From the NCBI RefSeq assembly GCF_001310275.1, contig NZ_LGYZ01000049.1, positions 123,154 to 187,153 on the forward strand: DNA of 64,000 nt. Direction: 5' to 3'. Positions 63,893 through 64,000 of this stretch are shown in pieces (position 1 is the stretch's first letter; each line of letters begins with the position of its first letter). The translations under genes and the position numbers were made by a program. The notes beneath the pieces were generated by a model. It was not told the origin of the DNA. It saw only the letters and a program-made list of their open reading frames with translations, and ran no database searches. Source of the DNA: Nocardia arizonensis (GTDB taxonomy: Bacteria > Actinomycetota > Actinomycetes > Mycobacteriales > Mycobacteriaceae).

Positions 63893-64000
63893 ATGACCCG
63901 TTTCGCGGGAAGATCCGTCATCGTCACCGGCGCGGCCCAAGGCATCGGCACGGCCTACGCACGAGCCCTGGCCGCCGAAGGCGCGAAGGTCGTCGTGGCC
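63893..64000 (+). CDS. SDR family oxidoreductase (3' end outside window)
   Basis: Only the first 36 residues are inside the window. They include the cofactor-binding motif VIVTGAAQGIGTAYARALA and the next strand AKVVVA, which is diagnostic for a short-chain dehydrogenase. GAGGAG lies upstream of the ATG. The gene is preceded by an array of operator-like elements, so it is likely tightly regulated. The branch and substrate cannot be told from this fragment. Confidence 0.85.
   Translation, partial: MTRFAGRSVIVTGAAQGIGTAYARALAAEGAKVVVA

Overview
The window reads as chromosomal DNA of a high-GC, mycolic-acid-type actinomycete, most likely Nocardia or a close relative such as Rhodococcus. This rests on the strong GC bias in third codon positions, a furA-katG pair, an Lsr2 nucleoid protein, a ChoD-type sterol oxidase, a KshA-like Rieske oxygenase, an Acg-type nitroreductase-like protein, an unusual CYP157-like P450 and many TetR regulators. 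No rRNA, tRNA, CRISPR, insertion sequence or prophage was seen.

Layout. 1-8.6 kb: a partial O-antigen-ligase-like membrane protein; an XRE-TetR fusion regulator divergent from an acyl-CoA dehydrogenase/SDR pair with a perfect palindromic operator between them; a secreted sulfatase; and an HxlR regulator divergent from a quinone-oxidoreductase-like enzyme. 8.7-15.7 kb: a hypothetical protein, furA-katG, an SDR behind a KstR-like box, a tiny extremely acidic protein, a permuted NlpC/P60-like enzyme and a secreted Ig-like protein. 15.8-20.5 kb: a complete five-gene branched-chain amino-acid-type ABC transporter with overlapping genes. 21-35 kb: methyltransferase, secreted GH1 enzyme, phosphotransferase, atypical P450, small membrane protein, DJ-1/PfpI protein, a TetR regulator with a Rieske oxygenase/DapB-like operon, a GH65 phosphorylase/beta-phosphoglucomutase operon and a small kinase. 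35-50 kb: alcohol dehydrogenase, Acg-like protein, a two-component system, an SGNH hydrolase, a TetR regulator divergent from a diiron-type hydrolase/membrane protein pair, a CdaR/PucR regulator with a small paralogue of its sensor domain, lsr2, and a TetR/NAD(P)-binding protein pair. 50-58 kb: DUF35 protein plus thiolase-like enzyme, a stand-alone degenerate EF-G-like domain, choD, a TetR regulator and a phospholipase-D-like protein. 58.5-63.3 kb: a possible conflict module made of a small Cys-containing protein, a membrane protein and a convergent 1163-residue TPR-CHAT protease. The window ends inside another SDR gene.

Working together. Several separate loci fit lipid or steroid catabolism: the acyl-CoA dehydrogenase, the SDRs, the KshA-like oxygenase, the DUF35/thiolase pair and choD. 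AACnnGTT-type boxes precede two SDR genes and the DUF35/thiolase operon, suggesting a shared KstR-like input. Most other loci are one regulator facing one or two enzymes. At least five decayed gene remnants (methyltransferase, FecCD permease, GNAT, VOC, TetR) show continuing gene loss between intact units.

The strongest candidates for new biology are the TPR-CHAT module, the EF-G-like domain that has lost its GTPase motifs, and the P450 lacking the ExxR motif.
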